Below are positions 45,131 to 54,057 of a stretch of DNA of 64,000 bases, piece by piece; within the stretch, counting starts at the first letter, position 1, and every line of letters starts with the position of its first letter. The notes under the pieces were generated by a model, which worked only from the letters and a program-made list of their open reading frames with translations, did not search any database and was not told the origin of the DNA. The stretch is from positions 62,001 to 126,000 of the forward strand of contig CAVZDW010000005.1 of assembly GCA_963774155.1 (NCBI GenBank), given 5' to 3'. The DNA is from DASSUW01 sp963774155 (GTDB lineage: Bacteria; Actinomycetota; Thermoleophilia; Solirubrobacterales; Solirubrobacteraceae). Position numbers and translations under genes: made by a program.

Positions 45131-46800
45131 CAGAAGAGCGAGTACCGCTGCGCGAGCGGGAGCTCGGACGCCGGGTCGGGGACGATCTCCTCGCCGTCGA
45201 CCCAGACACGGAACGTGTCCGGCTCGACGCGGATGTCCGGCCGCGCGTCGTTCAGCGGCATGTCGGCCTTGGTCAGCGACCGCGTGTCCTTCACCGGCAC
45301 GACCGTCGCCTCGAGCCCGTCCACGGAGGCGCCCGGCGCGGTGAAGACGAGCGAGCGCTGCGCGGCCAGGCGGCCGCCGCCCGCGAACATCGGCCGCATG
45401 AAGACCGGCTGCGGCGTCGGGATCGAGGCGTTGGCGTCGCCCATCGGCGCCCAGGCGATCGCCCCGCCCTTGATCACCAGCCGCGGCCGGATGGCGAAGT
45501 AGGCGGGGTCCCAGAGCACGAGGTCGGCGAGCTTGCCGACCTCCACCGAGCCGACCTCGTGGTCGATGCCGTGGGCCACGGCCGGGCAGATCGTGTACTT
45601 GGCGACGTAGCGGCGCAGGCGTTCGTTGCCCGTCGCCGCCCCGCGCCGGCCCTGCATCACGTGCGCGGTCTGCCACGTCCGCACGATCGTCTCCCCGACG
45701 CGGCCCATGGCCTGCGAGTCGGAGCCGATCATCGAGATCGCCCCGAGGTCGTGGAGCACGTCCTCGGCGGCGATCGTCGTGCCCCGGATGCGGCTCTCGG
45801 CGAACGCGAGGTCCTCCGGGATCCGCGGGTTGAGGTGGTGGCAGACGATCAGCATGTCGAGGTGCTCGTCGACCGTGTTGACCGTGTGCGGGCGGGTCGG
45901 GTTGGTCGAGGAGGGGAGGACGTTCTCCTGCGAGGCGACCTCGATGATGTCCGGCGCATGGCCGCCGCCAGCGCCCTCCGTGTGGTACGCGTGGATGGTC
46001 CGGCCGCCGATGGCCGCGAGCGTCGACTGCACGTAGCCGGCCTCGTTGAGCGTGTCGGTGTGGATGGCCACCTGCACGCCGCTCGCGTCGGCCACCCGCA
46101 GGCAGGCGTCGATGGCGGCGGGCGTCGAGCCCCAGTCCTCGTGGAGCTTGAAGCCGCCGGCGCCGGCGCGCAGCTGCATCTCCAGTCCCTCGGCCGACAC
46201 CGTGTTCCCCTTGCCCAGGAGCAGCACGTTGACCGGGTGCGGGTCCATGGCCAGCAGCATCTCGGCGAGCGCGCGCGGGTTGGGCGTCACCGTCGTGGCG
46301 CGCGTCCCCTCGCTCGGGCCGGTGCCGCCGCCGATCAGCGTCGTCATTCCCGCGGCCAGCGCCTCGTCGACGATCTGCGGGCAGATGAAGTGCACGTGGC
46401 AGTCGATGCCGCCCGCCGTGAGGATCCGCCCCTCGCCGGCCACCACGTCGGTGCCCGGGCCGATCTCCAGCTCGGGATGCACGCCGTCGGCGATGTCCGG
46501 GTTGCCGGCCTTGCCGAGGGCGACGATGCGGCCGTCGCGGATGCCGACGTCGCAGCGGATGACGCCCCAGTGGTCGAGCACCACCACGTTGGTGATCACG
46601 AGATCGGGCGCGCCCGCGACCCGCGTGCCCTGCAGCATCGACTCGCGGATCGTCTTGCCGCCCCCGAACACCGCCTCGTCGCCGCCGATGCAGCGGTCCT
46701 CCTCGACCTCGAGCCAGAGGTCGGTGTCGGCCAGCCGCAGCCGGTCGCCGACCGTCGGCCCGTACATCGCCGCGTAGCGGTCGCGCGCGATGCGGCTCAC
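45130..46800 (-). CDS. ureC: Urease subunit alpha
   Basis: 556 residues, full length for the catalytic subunit that hydrolyses urea to ammonia and carbamate. Nickel ligands are in GGIDCHVHFI, the carbamylated Lys in GGFKLHEDWG, further His in AIHTDTLNE and AYHTEGAGGGH, the mobile-flap His in CHHLNP, and the Asp ligand in GSDSQAMGR. The start at 46800 overlaps ureB. The cytoplasmic (UreABC)3 complex is expected. Confidence 0.98.
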   Translation of the reverse strand: MSRIARDRYAAMYGPTVGDRLRLADTDLWLEVEEDRCIGGDEAVFGGGKTIRESMLQGTRVAGAPDLVITNVVVLDHWGVIRCDVGIRDGRIVALGKAGNPDIADGVHPELEIGPGTDVVAGEGRILTAGGIDCHVHFICPQIVDEALAAGMTTLIGGGTGPSEGTRATTVTPNPRALAEMLLAMDPHPVNVLLLGKGNTVSAEGLEMQLRAGAGGFKLHEDWGSTPAAIDACLRVADASGVQVAIHTDTLNEAGYVQSTLAAIGGRTIHAYHTEGAGGGHAPDIIEVASQENVLPSSTNPTRPHTVNTVDEHLDMLIVCHHLNPRIPEDLAFAESRIRGTTIAAEDVLHDLGAISMIGSDSQAMGRVGETIVRTWQTAHVMQGRRGAATGNERLRRYVAKYTICPAVAHGIDHEVGSVEVGKLADLVLWDPAYFAIRPRLVIKGGAIAWAPMGDANASIPTPQPVFMRPMFAGGGRLAAQRSLVFTAPGASVDGLEATVVPVKDTRSLTKADMPLNDARPDIRVEPDTFRVWVDGEEIVPDPASELPLAQRYSLF

Positions 46801-47090
46801 GCGCGGATCCTCAGCCCGGGGACGTGCCGCGCGCCCGCCAGGGCGACGAGCTCGACGTCGCGCTCGGCGCCCGGCTCGAAGCGCACCGACGTGCCCGCGG
46901 GAACGTCGAGCCGGAAGCCGGTCGCCGCGGCCCGGTCGAGCTCGAGGGCGTCGTTGACGTCGGCGAAGTGGAAGTGCGATCCCACCTGGATCGGGCGGTC
47001 GCCGGTGTTGAGCACCCGCACCGTCAGCGTCTCGCGGCCGGCGTTGAGCTCGACTTCGCCCGGCCCGGCCTGCAGCTCGCCCGGGATCAC
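46797..47090 (-). CDS. ureB: Urease subunit beta
   Basis: 97 residues. It starts MIPGELQ, with GDRPIQVGSHFHFADVN, GFRLDVPAGTSVRFEPG and ELVALAGAR, all standard for UreB. ATGA-type overlaps couple it to both ureA and ureC. Confidence 0.97.
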   Translation of the reverse strand: MIPGELQAGPGEVELNAGRETLTVRVLNTGDRPIQVGSHFHFADVNDALELDRAAATGFRLDVPAGTSVRFEPGAERDVELVALAGARHVPGLRIRA

Positions 47091-47389
47091 GCGATCGGCG
47101 AGTGGAGGGTGACGAGCTTGCGGCCGTCGGGGAACGTGGCCTCGACCTGCACCTCGTCGACCAGCTCGGGCACGCCCTCCATGACGTCCGCGCGCGCGAG
47201 CACCCGTCGCCCGGCGTCCATCAGGTCGGCGACCGAGCGGCCGTCGCGGGCGGCCTCGATCACCCAGCAGGAGAGGAGGGCGACGGCCTCGGGCTGATTG
47301 AGCTTCACGCCCCGGGCGCGGCGTTCGCGGGCGACCATCCCGGCCACGGCCAGCAGCAGCTTGTCCTGGTCGGACGGGCTCAGGCGCAT
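47087..47389 (-). CDS. ureA: Urease subunit gamma
   Basis: 100 residues from the ATG at 47389: MRLSPSDQDKLLL, RARGVKLNQPEAVALLS and EGVPELVDEVQVEATFPDG are diagnostic for UreA. It is the first structural gene of the operon ureABCFGD. No nickel or nitrogen regulator site was recognised ahead of it. Confidence 0.97.
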   Translation of the reverse strand: MRLSPSDQDKLLLAVAGMVARERRARGVKLNQPEAVALLSCWVIEAARDGRSVADLMDAGRRVLARADVMEGVPELVDEVQVEATFPDGRKLVTLHSPIA

Positions 47390-47402
47390 GCGGCGCCGAA
47401 CG

Positions 47403-47585
47403 CTACTGGAGCGGTTGTGGCGGCGTCTCGGCGCGGAGCACGGCGTGATGCACCGGCGGCCGGGTCGTGTACCAGAGCGTGAACCGGGACACGGCGGGGC
47501 TGCCATCGAGGAGCGCCAGGGCGGCCTCGATGCGCGCGGCGAGCGAGCGCTCGTCCGAGTCGGTGATCCGGATGATCTCCTGCAT
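47403..47585 (-). CDS. Small hypothetical protein upstream of urease
   Basis: 60 residues from the ATG at 47585; a longer start at 47621 is possible. It reads MQEIIRITDSDERSLAARI then FTLWYTTRPPVHHAVLRAE. It lies 13 bases before ureA on the same strand and is probably part of its transcript. There is no known domain. It could alternatively be a mistaken small frame, since nothing outside its position supports it. Confidence 0.45.
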   Translation of the reverse strand: MQEIIRITDSDERSLAARIEAALALLDGSPAVSRFTLWYTTRPPVHHAVLRAETPPQPLQ

Positions 47586-47644
47586 ATGGGCATGATCGGC
47601 ACCGCCCGGGCGAGGCAACACCGACCGCCGGGCACAGATCCGCT

Positions 47645-48046
47645 CTACCGGCGGTCGAGGTCGAAGCTCATGCTCACGAGCGTGCCGCCGCCGGCCGAGG
47701 TCGTGATGTCGACCTGGTCGGCGATGCGGCCGACGAGGGGAAGTCCCATTCCCAGCCCGGGACTGTCGGGACGCGGGGCCATCCCGCCGCCGCGGTCGGC
47801 GATCGACAGCAGCAGGTTGCGGCCCAGGGAGCGGATCTCCATGGCGACCTCGCCGCCGGGCCGCTCGCGATAGCCGTGGACCACGCAGTTGGTGACCACC
47901 TCCGAGACGGCGAGCAGGACGTCGGCCAGGGTGCCCGGGTCGGCCTTGATGCCGTGCAGATAGTCCTTGACCGTCTGCCTGGCGACCCGCGGCGCGCCCC
48001 GGTCCGCGGGGAAGGAGTGGCGGATGGCTGCGGGCGGGTCGCTCAA
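47645..48046 (-). CDS. RsbW-like anti-sigma factor kinase (HATPase)
   Basis: 133 residues, a stand-alone GHKL ATPase. N box VLLAVSEVVTNCVVHGY, G1 box SIADRGGGMAP and G2 box GLGMGLPLV are present. Such proteins bind a sigma factor and phosphorylate an STAS antagonist. No sigma factor gene is adjacent; the STAS protein at 21942 and SpoIIE phosphatases elsewhere in the window are possible partners. 16 bases separate it from the DapB-like gene upstream. Confidence 0.88.
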   Translation of the reverse strand: MSDPPAAIRHSFPADRGAPRVARQTVKDYLHGIKADPGTLADVLLAVSEVVTNCVVHGYRERPGGEVAMEIRSLGRNLLLSIADRGGGMAPRPDSPGLGMGLPLVGRIADQVDITTSAGGGTLVSMSFDLDRR

Positions 48047-48062
48047 CCTCGGCAGCGTAGCG

Positions 48063-48839
48063 TCAGGCCGCGAGCAGCAGGGTGTCCAGTCCGCGGGTGA
48101 GGCCGACCCGGCCGGGCGCGGCCCGGGCGGCCAGCAGCGTGCCCGCGACGTACGGGGCTGGGGTGCCGCCGGCGTCGTGCCGGATCGAGAGCCGCTCGTC
48201 GGGCAACCCGAAGATCACCTCGGTCGAGACGACGAAGCTCGGGAGCCGCAGGGAGTGCACCTGCGTGCCGCCGACGGTCGCCCCGCGCGCCTCCCGCAGG
48301 CCGGCCGTGTCCGCGACCGTGCGCTCCACGTGCGGAGCACGCACCTCGCCCAGCCGCTCGGCCAGCTCGCGGGCGGTGCCGCTCGGCGCGTCGGCCTTGC
48401 CGGCGCTCGCGTAGTCGATGACCTCCCACGACGGCAGGTGGCGGGCGGCGAGCAGCGCGGCGGCCTGCGCCATGGCCGCGGTCAGCGAGAAGTTGCCCGC
48501 CGCCACGACGCCGACGCCGGCCTCGCGGGCGGCGGCGTCGATCCGCTCGAAGTCCTCGGCGGCGAGGCCTGACGTGCCGATGACCACCGCCGTGCCATGC
48601 TCGACGGCCGTGAGCGTGTTCTCCAGCACCACATCATGCGAGGTGTAGTCGATGAGGACGTCGACGCCCTCGAGCGACTCGCCGACGCTCGCGTAGACGG
48701 GCGCGCCGTGGATCTCGCCGCCGGCCGCCGACCGGCTGACCCCCGAGCGCAGCTCGAGGTCCTCGGAAGCGGCGACGGCCTCGGCCAGGGCGGTCCCGGT
48801 CCAGCCCGTGATCCCGGCGATGCAGATTGCGGTCGACAT
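48063..48839 (-). CDS. DapB-like reductase lacking catalytic histidines
   Basis: 258 residues. The Rossmann start GITGWTG and FSLTAAMAQAAALL follow the 4-hydroxy-tetrahydrodipicolinate reductase plan, and KADAPSGTA (148-156) is the substrate loop. True DapB has two His just before this Lys (E. coli H159/H160); here the segment reads DYASAGK, so both are lost while the Lys remains. No dapA or lysine gene is nearby. It may be a paralogue with another imine or ketone substrate; a genuine DapB is expected elsewhere. Conventional annotation would call it dapB. Confidence 0.75.
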   Translation of the reverse strand: MSTAICIAGITGWTGTALAEAVAASEDLELRSGVSRSAAGGEIHGAPVYASVGESLEGVDVLIDYTSHDVVLENTLTAVEHGTAVVIGTSGLAAEDFERIDAAAREAGVGVVAAGNFSLTAAMAQAAALLAARHLPSWEVIDYASAGKADAPSGTARELAERLGEVRAPHVERTVADTAGLREARGATVGGTQVHSLRLPSFVVSTEVIFGLPDERLSIRHDAGGTPAPYVAGTLLAARAAPGRVGLTRGLDTLLLAA

Positions 48840-48915
48840 GAGGGCGAATCATCGCGCGCTCGTGCGCTCCATGCGGACAATGCGCGGGTAACGGTGGGAA
48901 TGTGAGGATTCCGGC

Positions 48916-50457
48916 GTGCTGACGGTTCGCGATGGCTTCTACGACGAGATGCTCGACGAGAGCGGCTCGCCGCGCCCGCATGCCCGCACGCTGATCGAGG
49001 CGCTGGGCGACCTCGGGCCCGAAGCCCTGGCCGCCGCCGGCCGCCGCCGCGACGCGATCTTCATGCAGCAGGGCATCACGTTCGACGCCGGTGAAGCCGG
49101 CGGTCCGGTCCGCGACCGCCCGTTCCCGCTCGACCTCGTGCCGCGCATCATCCCCGCCGCCGAGTGGACGACGATCAAGCGCGGCCTGGCGCAGCGCATC
49201 CGCGCGCTGAACCACTTCATCGACGACGTCTATCACGGGCGCGAGATCGTCCACGACGGCCTCGTGCCGTGGGAGCTGATCGTCTCCCGGCCGGGCTTCG
49301 CCCGCGCGGCGCACGGCATCCGGCCGCCGGGCGGCGTCTACTGCCACGTCTCGGGCTGCGACCTCGTGCGCGACGGCGACGGCTCGTGGAAGGTGCTGGA
49401 GGACAACGTCCGCACGCCGAGCGGCATCTCGTACGTGCTCGAGAACCGCGTCGCCATGACGCGGCTGCTGCCCGGCCTCTTCAGCCACTATCGCGTGCGG
49501 CCGGTCGACCACTACCCGGCGCTCCTGCGCACCGCGCTGTCCCAGGTGGCGCCGACCGGCGGGGAGGAGGAGGCGACCGTCGTGGTCTGGACGCCGGGCC
49601 CGTTCAACTCGGCCTACTTCGAGCATGCGTTCCTCGCGCGGCAGATGGGCGTGGAGCTGGTCGAGGCCTCGGACCTGGTCGTGCGCGACGCCGCCTGCCA
49701 CATGCGCACCACGCGCGGCCTGCAGCGCGTCCACGCGATCTACCGCCGGATCGACGACGACTTCATGGACCCGCTCGAGTTCCGGCCCGACTCGATGCTC
49801 GGCGTCCCGGGCCTCATGCGCGCGTACCGGGCGGGGAGCGTCGCGATCGTCAACGCCGTCGGGACCGGCGTGGCCGACGACAAGGCGATCTACCACTACG
49901 TGCCGGAGATGGTCCGCTACTACCTCGACGAGGAGCCGATCCTCGACAACGTCCCGACCTACCTGATGTCCGACGCCGAGCAGCGCTCGTGGGTGCTCAA
50001 CCGGCTCGACGAGGTCGTGGTCAAGCCCACCAGCGAGTCGGGCGGCAAGGGCGTCTTCATCGGGCCGACGGCGACCGACGAGGAGATCGCCGCGCAGGCC
50101 GAGGAGCTCGTGCGGACGCCGGAGCGCTGGATCGCCCAGGAGCTCGTCCGGCTCTCGACGGTGCCGACCGCGGGGGCGGACGGCGCGCTCGCGCCGCGGC
50201 ACGTCGACCTGCGGCCGTTCGCGGTGTTCGGCGACGACATCCGCATCGTGCCGGGCGGGTTGACGCGCGTGGCCCTGCGCGAGGGCTCGATGATCGTCAA
50301 CTCCTCGCAGGGCGGCGGGTCCAAGGACACGTGGGTGCTCGACGAGGGTCCCGACAGCGAGCCGCCCGATCTGCCGCCGGCCGCGCGCTGGTCGCCGCCG
50401 CGGATGCCCGGGCTGAGCCAGGGCGAGTGGGCCAACCAGCAGCAACAGCAACAGTGA
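48916..50457 (+). CDS. Circularly permuted ATP-grasp ligase-like protein
   Basis: 513 residues from a GTG. The CP-ATPgrasp family (formerly DUF404/DUF407) is clear: FYDEMLDE, QGITFDAG, LNHFIDDVYHGREIV, WKVLEDNVRTPSGISYVLENR, and late VVVKPTSESGGKGVFIGP and NSSQGGGSKDTWVL. It should activate a carboxylate with ATP and join it to an amine. It ends in a run of six Gln (NQQQQQQ), which is unusual. It is the first of three consecutive genes with an alpha-E and a transglutaminase protein, a conserved module linked by genome analyses to peptide synthesis or tagging; the substrate is unknown. Confidence 0.9.
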   Translation: MLTVRDGFYDEMLDESGSPRPHARTLIEALGDLGPEALAAAGRRRDAIFMQQGITFDAGEAGGPVRDRPFPLDLVPRIIPAAEWTTIKRGLAQRIRALNHFIDDVYHGREIVHDGLVPWELIVSRPGFARAAHGIRPPGGVYCHVSGCDLVRDGDGSWKVLEDNVRTPSGISYVLENRVAMTRLLPGLFSHYRVRPVDHYPALLRTALSQVAPTGGEEEATVVVWTPGPFNSAYFEHAFLARQMGVELVEASDLVVRDAACHMRTTRGLQRVHAIYRRIDDDFMDPLEFRPDSMLGVPGLMRAYRAGSVAIVNAVGTGVADDKAIYHYVPEMVRYYLDEEPILDNVPTYLMSDAEQRSWVLNRLDEVVVKPTSESGGKGVFIGPTATDEEIAAQAEELVRTPERWIAQELVRLSTVPTAGADGALAPRHVDLRPFAVFGDDIRIVPGGLTRVALREGSMIVNSSQGGGSKDTWVLDEGPDSEPPDLPPAARWSPPRMPGLSQGEWANQQQQQQ

Positions 50458-50470
50458 GCGCAGCGAACTC

Positions 50471-51430
50471 GTGTTAGCGCGGATCGCCCACGAGCTGTAC
50501 TGGATCGGCCGCCAGCTGGCGCGCGCCGAGCACACCGCGCGGATGCTCGACGGCATCTTCCACGCCGACGTCCAGGCGCGGCCGAACGACCCGGCCGGCG
50601 TCCGGCTGTCGTGGGACCACCTGCTGACCATCGTCTCCGGCGAGCCGCCCGAGACGCAGGCCTCGCGCGACGAGGTGCTGCGCGCGCTCACCCTCGATCC
50701 CGAGCACCCGACGTCGGTGCTGAACTGCGTCACGCGCGCCCGCGAGGGAGCGCGCACCGTCCGTGACGTCTTCTCGGCCGAGATGTGGGAGGCCATCAAC
50801 ACGTTCCACCTCGGCCTGCTGCGGCGCGACATGTCGGCGGCGCTGCGCAGCGGCCCGTACTCCGTCTACGCGTACGTGCGCGAGAGCTGCGGCCTGTTCT
50901 GGGGCGTGACCTCGCGCACCATGCTGCGCGACGAGGCGCACGCGTTCCTGCAGGCGGGCGCGGCGATCGAGGCCGGCGACATGGTCCTGCGCATGCTCCG
51001 CGTGGCGCTGCCGTCCGACGCGGTGGAGGCCGAGGAGCACGCGCTCGACGGCCAGGCGCTGGCGCTGCTGCAGGCGGTCGGCGGCTTCCAGGCCTACCGG
51101 CGCGCGGTCCCGGCGCCGCCGAACGCGGCCCCGGTCGCCCGCTTCCTCCTCTACGAGCGCGACTACCCGGACTCCGTGGCGTTCTCCGTCGAGGCGCTGC
51201 ACCACGCGCTCACGGCGGCCGACGCCAGCTATCGCAGCTCGCCGGCGGTGCTGCGCGTCGGGCGGCTGATGGCCGACCTCGACTTCCGGGCTCGCGCCGT
51301 GGAGCCCGACCGGGCGCTGGCGGTCACCCTGGAGACCGTCCAGCGGGAGCTGGCGCTGGTCGGGTCCGACATCGGCCAGCGGTACTTTGGGGGCACGGCG
51401 GCGCCCGCGGCGCAGCTGGTCATGGGCTGA
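50471..51430 (+). CDS. Alpha-E domain protein (DUF403)
   Basis: 319 residues from a GTG. All-helical, starting MLARIAHELYWIGRQLARAEHTARML, the fixed opening of alpha-E proteins, with REGARTVRDVFSAEMWEAIN and RESCGLFWGVTSRTMLRDE further on. The reaction is unknown; it is always found beside CP-ATPgrasp and transglutaminase genes. It lies 13 bases after the ligase and overlaps the next gene by TGATG. Confidence 0.9.
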   Translation: MLARIAHELYWIGRQLARAEHTARMLDGIFHADVQARPNDPAGVRLSWDHLLTIVSGEPPETQASRDEVLRALTLDPEHPTSVLNCVTRAREGARTVRDVFSAEMWEAINTFHLGLLRRDMSAALRSGPYSVYAYVRESCGLFWGVTSRTMLRDEAHAFLQAGAAIEAGDMVLRMLRVALPSDAVEAEEHALDGQALALLQAVGGFQAYRRAVPAPPNAAPVARFLLYERDYPDSVAFSVEALHHALTAADASYRSSPAVLRVGRLMADLDFRARAVEPDRALAVTLETVQRELALVGSDIGQRYFGGTAAPAAQLVMG

Positions 51431-52290
51431 TGAACTTCGCGATCCGCTATCTGACCGAGTACCGCTACGCGGACGCGGTGACGGACAACCTCAACGCGCT
51501 GCGGGTCCGCCCGGCGACGACGAAGACGCAGTCGGTGGAGGACTTCGTGGTCCGCGTCGACCCCGAGTCGCGCCTCCACCAGCACCTGGACTACTTCGGC
51601 ACGGCGGTCATCGAGTTCGGGATCTCGCGGCCGCACGACCATCTCTCCATCGACGTGCGCGCGCGCGTGAAGACGACGGCGCACGAGGACCCGCCGGAGG
51701 CGCCGTGGGCCGACCTCGAGTCTGCGCCGTACCGTCGCGCGGGCGGCGAGTTCCTGCTCACCGACGGCAAGCCCGACACGCTGGCCGTCGACGAGCTCGT
51801 GGGGCTCGTGCGGGGCGAGAGCCCGCTCGACACCGTGCGCCGGCTCGTCGACCTCATCCCCGATCGCTTCGAGTACCGGGCGGGCGTGACCTACGTCGGC
51901 TCGACGGTGGCCGACCTGCTGGACGCGGGCGCGGGCGTGTGCCAGGACTTCGCGCACCTCGCGCTGCTGCTCCTGCGGCGCAACGGCATCGCCGCGCGCT
52001 ACGTCTCCGGCTACCTGTGGGCGCCGTCCAACGGCGACGAGGACTCGGCCGAGGTGGAGACGCACGCCTGGATCGAGGCCCTGCTCCCGGGCGAGGCCGA
52101 GCCGGTGTGGGTCTCCGCCGATCCCACGAACCGCAGCCTGGGCGGCGAGAGCCACGTCAAGATCGGGCACGGGCGCGCCTACGCCGACGTGCCGCCGATC
52201 AAGGGCGTGTTTCGAGGCGCGGCCGGAGCCGACCTGTCCGCGTCCGTGAAGATGACTCGCACGGACGCTTCGTCTCCGGCTCGGGCCTGA
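51430..52290 (+). CDS. Transglutaminase-like cysteine protease/transferase
   Basis: 286 residues. An N-terminal beta domain (IRYLTEYRYADAV) precedes the transglutaminase core. The triad is visible: Cys in GAGVCQDFAHL, His in THAWIEAL and Asp in DPTNRSLGG. In this module it may cleave or transfer the peptide made by the ATP-grasp partner. It ends overlapping the MFS gene tail-to-tail by 92 bases. Confidence 0.9.
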   Translation: MNFAIRYLTEYRYADAVTDNLNALRVRPATTKTQSVEDFVVRVDPESRLHQHLDYFGTAVIEFGISRPHDHLSIDVRARVKTTAHEDPPEAPWADLESAPYRRAGGEFLLTDGKPDTLAVDELVGLVRGESPLDTVRRLVDLIPDRFEYRAGVTYVGSTVADLLDAGAGVCQDFAHLALLLLRRNGIAARYVSGYLWAPSNGDEDSAEVETHAWIEALLPGEAEPVWVSADPTNRSLGGESHVKIGHGRAYADVPPIKGVFRGAAGADLSASVKMTRTDASSPARA

Positions 52291-53488
52291 CGCGGTTGTA
52301 GGCGACCTGGGCGCCGGCGGCCGTGGCCAGCGCCGCGACGCCGCCGAGCACGAGGCCGGCGCGCGGGCCGGCGACCTGGGCGATCCAGCCGACGAGCGGC
52401 GCGCCGATCGGCGTCGAGCCGAGGAAGACGACCGAGTAGAGGGCCATCACGCGGCCGCGCATGCCGGGCTCGACGGCGAGCTGCATGACCGAGTTCACGC
52501 CCGCCGCGAACGTGACGCTGACGGCGCCGAGCGGGACGAGGGCGAGCAGCTGGAGCGGGATCGTGGGGGCGGCGGCGACCAGCAGCAGGGCCGCGCCGAA
52601 GCCGGCCGCGGCGCCGACCAGCAGCCTCGGGCCGACGCGGCCGCGGGCGCCCGCGGCCAGCGCGCCGGCGACCGAGCCGATGCCCATGGCCATGGCCAGC
52701 GCCGTGTAGAGCGCGGCGGTGCCGTGCCAGGTGAAGCTCGCCAGCAGCGGGAGCAGGACCTGGAAGTTGAAGGAGAGCGTGCCGACCACGGCCATCATGG
52801 CCAGCGGGATGCGCAGCCCCGGCGTGCTCGCGACGTAGCGGAAGGCGCTGCGGAGCTGGCCGCGGGCGCGGACGGCGACGTCCGGCGTGTGCAGCTGCGC
52901 GGGGTCCATCCGGCGCAGGGCGACGAACATGGCCGCGAAGGAGAGCGCGTTGATGAGGAAGCACGGGCCGACGCCGAGCAGCGCGATCACGAGGCCGGCG
53001 CCCGCCGGGCCGAGGATGCGGGCCGTGTGGACGACGACGGAGTTGAGCGCCACCGCGTTGACCAGGCGGTCGTCGCCGACCATCTCGATCACGAAGCTCT
53101 GCCGCGCCGGGTTGTCCACCGCCGTGACCGCACCGCGGGCGAGCACGAGCCCGTAGACCATCCACACCTCGACGTGGCCGCTCGTGGTCAGGCCCCAGAG
53201 GGCGAGGGCGGGGAGCGCCATGAGCGTCTGCGTGATGGTCAGCAGGCGGCGCTTGGACATCCGGTCGGCCAGCAGGCCGCCCCAGGCGCCGAAGAGCATG
53301 ATCGGCAGGAACTGGAAGGCGGCGACGAGGCCGACGGAGAGGCCGTTGCCGGTGAGCTGCACCATCAGCCACATCTCGGCGACCATCTGCATCCAGTTGC
53401 CGGTGATGGAGACGACCTGGCCGCTGAAGTAGCGGCGGTAGTTGGGGACGGAGAGGGACGCGAAGGTGCGCGCGAAGCCTGCGCTCAC
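52199..53488 (-). CDS. MFS transporter (drug-efflux type)
   Basis: 429 residues, 12 helices. It opens SVPNYRRYFSGQVVSITGNWMQ, and GGLLADRMSKRRLL is the MFS loop-2/3 motif, as in the MFS_3/enterobactin-exporter-like group. Its ATG overlaps the MarR stop (ATGA), so it is co-translated with a regulator that probably controls it. The last about 30 residues lie antisense to the transglutaminase end and look unlike transporter sequence. Confidence 0.9.
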   Translation of the reverse strand: MSAGFARTFASLSVPNYRRYFSGQVVSITGNWMQMVAEMWLMVQLTGNGLSVGLVAAFQFLPIMLFGAWGGLLADRMSKRRLLTITQTLMALPALALWGLTTSGHVEVWMVYGLVLARGAVTAVDNPARQSFVIEMVGDDRLVNAVALNSVVVHTARILGPAGAGLVIALLGVGPCFLINALSFAAMFVALRRMDPAQLHTPDVAVRARGQLRSAFRYVASTPGLRIPLAMMAVVGTLSFNFQVLLPLLASFTWHGTAALYTALAMAMGIGSVAGALAAGARGRVGPRLLVGAAAGFGAALLLVAAAPTIPLQLLALVPLGAVSVTFAAGVNSVMQLAVEPGMRGRVMALYSVVFLGSTPIGAPLVGWIAQVAGPRAGLVLGGVAALATAAGAQVAYNRVRPEPETKRPCESSSRTRTGRLRPRLETRP

Positions 53489-53910
53489 TCCGACAGGACC
53501 CTCTCGAGGATGTCGGCAGCGCGCTCCAGGGTGGCGCGCTCGTCGGCATCCAGGCCCTCCAGGCGCTCGGCCAGGAAGGCGGTCTTCCGGGTCCGGAGCT
53601 CCTCGAGGAGCGCGCGGCCGCCCTCGGTCACGGCGACCAGGCTCGAGCGCCGGTCCTGCGGATCGGGCGTGCGGGCGATCAGCCCTTCCTCCTCGAGCCG
53701 CGCCAGGACGCGGGTGGCGGTCGGCCGCTGGATCCGCTCCCAGTTGGCCACCTCGCTGGGGGTCAGCGGCCCGTGGCGCTCGACCGTCGACAGCGCCGCG
53801 GTCAGCGAGGGGGAGAGGTCAGCGCCGGCCTCCTGCCGCAGCCGCCGGGCGGCGCGCACGATCGTGTGGCGCAGGTGGCCGGCGAGATCTGGTCGCGAAG
53901 TCGTTCGCAC
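53485..53910 (-). CDS. MarR-family transcriptional regulator
   Basis: 141 residues from a GTG. Winged helix with LTPSEVANWERIQRPTATRVLARLEEEGLI and wing DPQDRRSSLVAVT. It should repress its own operon with the MFS exporter and release on binding a phenolic or drug-like compound. A 5-bp inverted repeat lies 8 bases ahead of its start. Confidence 0.9.
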   Translation of the reverse strand: MRTTSRPDLAGHLRHTIVRAARRLRQEAGADLSPSLTAALSTVERHGPLTPSEVANWERIQRPTATRVLARLEEEGLIARTPDPQDRRSSLVAVTEGGRALLEELRTRKTAFLAERLEGLDADERATLERAADILERVLSE

Positions 53911-53917
53911 AGCTAAT

Positions 53918-53932
53918 TAGTTTAGCGAACTA
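53918..53932. promoter_or_regulatory. MarR operator candidate
   Basis: TAGTT-TAGCG-AACTA, a perfect inverted repeat in the AT-rich gap just ahead of the MarR start. Both size and position fit autorepression of the marR-MFS operon. Confidence 0.5.
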
Positions 53933-53939
53933 TGTCACC

Positions 53940-54052
53940 AAGGGGGTCTGACTGCTCGTTATCACGGGTCAAACCCGTGACGGGGTCAGACCCCCTTAGT
54001 GCGTCGTCACGGGTCAAACCTGTGACGGGGTCAGACCCCCTTAGTGCGGCGG
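53940..54052. repeat. Tandem palindromic (REP-like) repeat
   Basis: Two 45-bp units (53963-54007 and 54008-54052) differ at very few bases. Each holds the palindrome CACGGGT-CAA-ACCCGTG (second copy with one change) and GGGGTCAGACCCCCTTAGTGC. A 13-base inverted copy of the latter, AAGGGGGTCTGAC (53940-53952), precedes them and pairs with 53985-53997. This resembles the GGGGTCAGACCCC palindromes scattered in many bacterial genomes; no transposase is nearby. Confidence 0.8.
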
Positions 54053-54057
54053 GGCGG

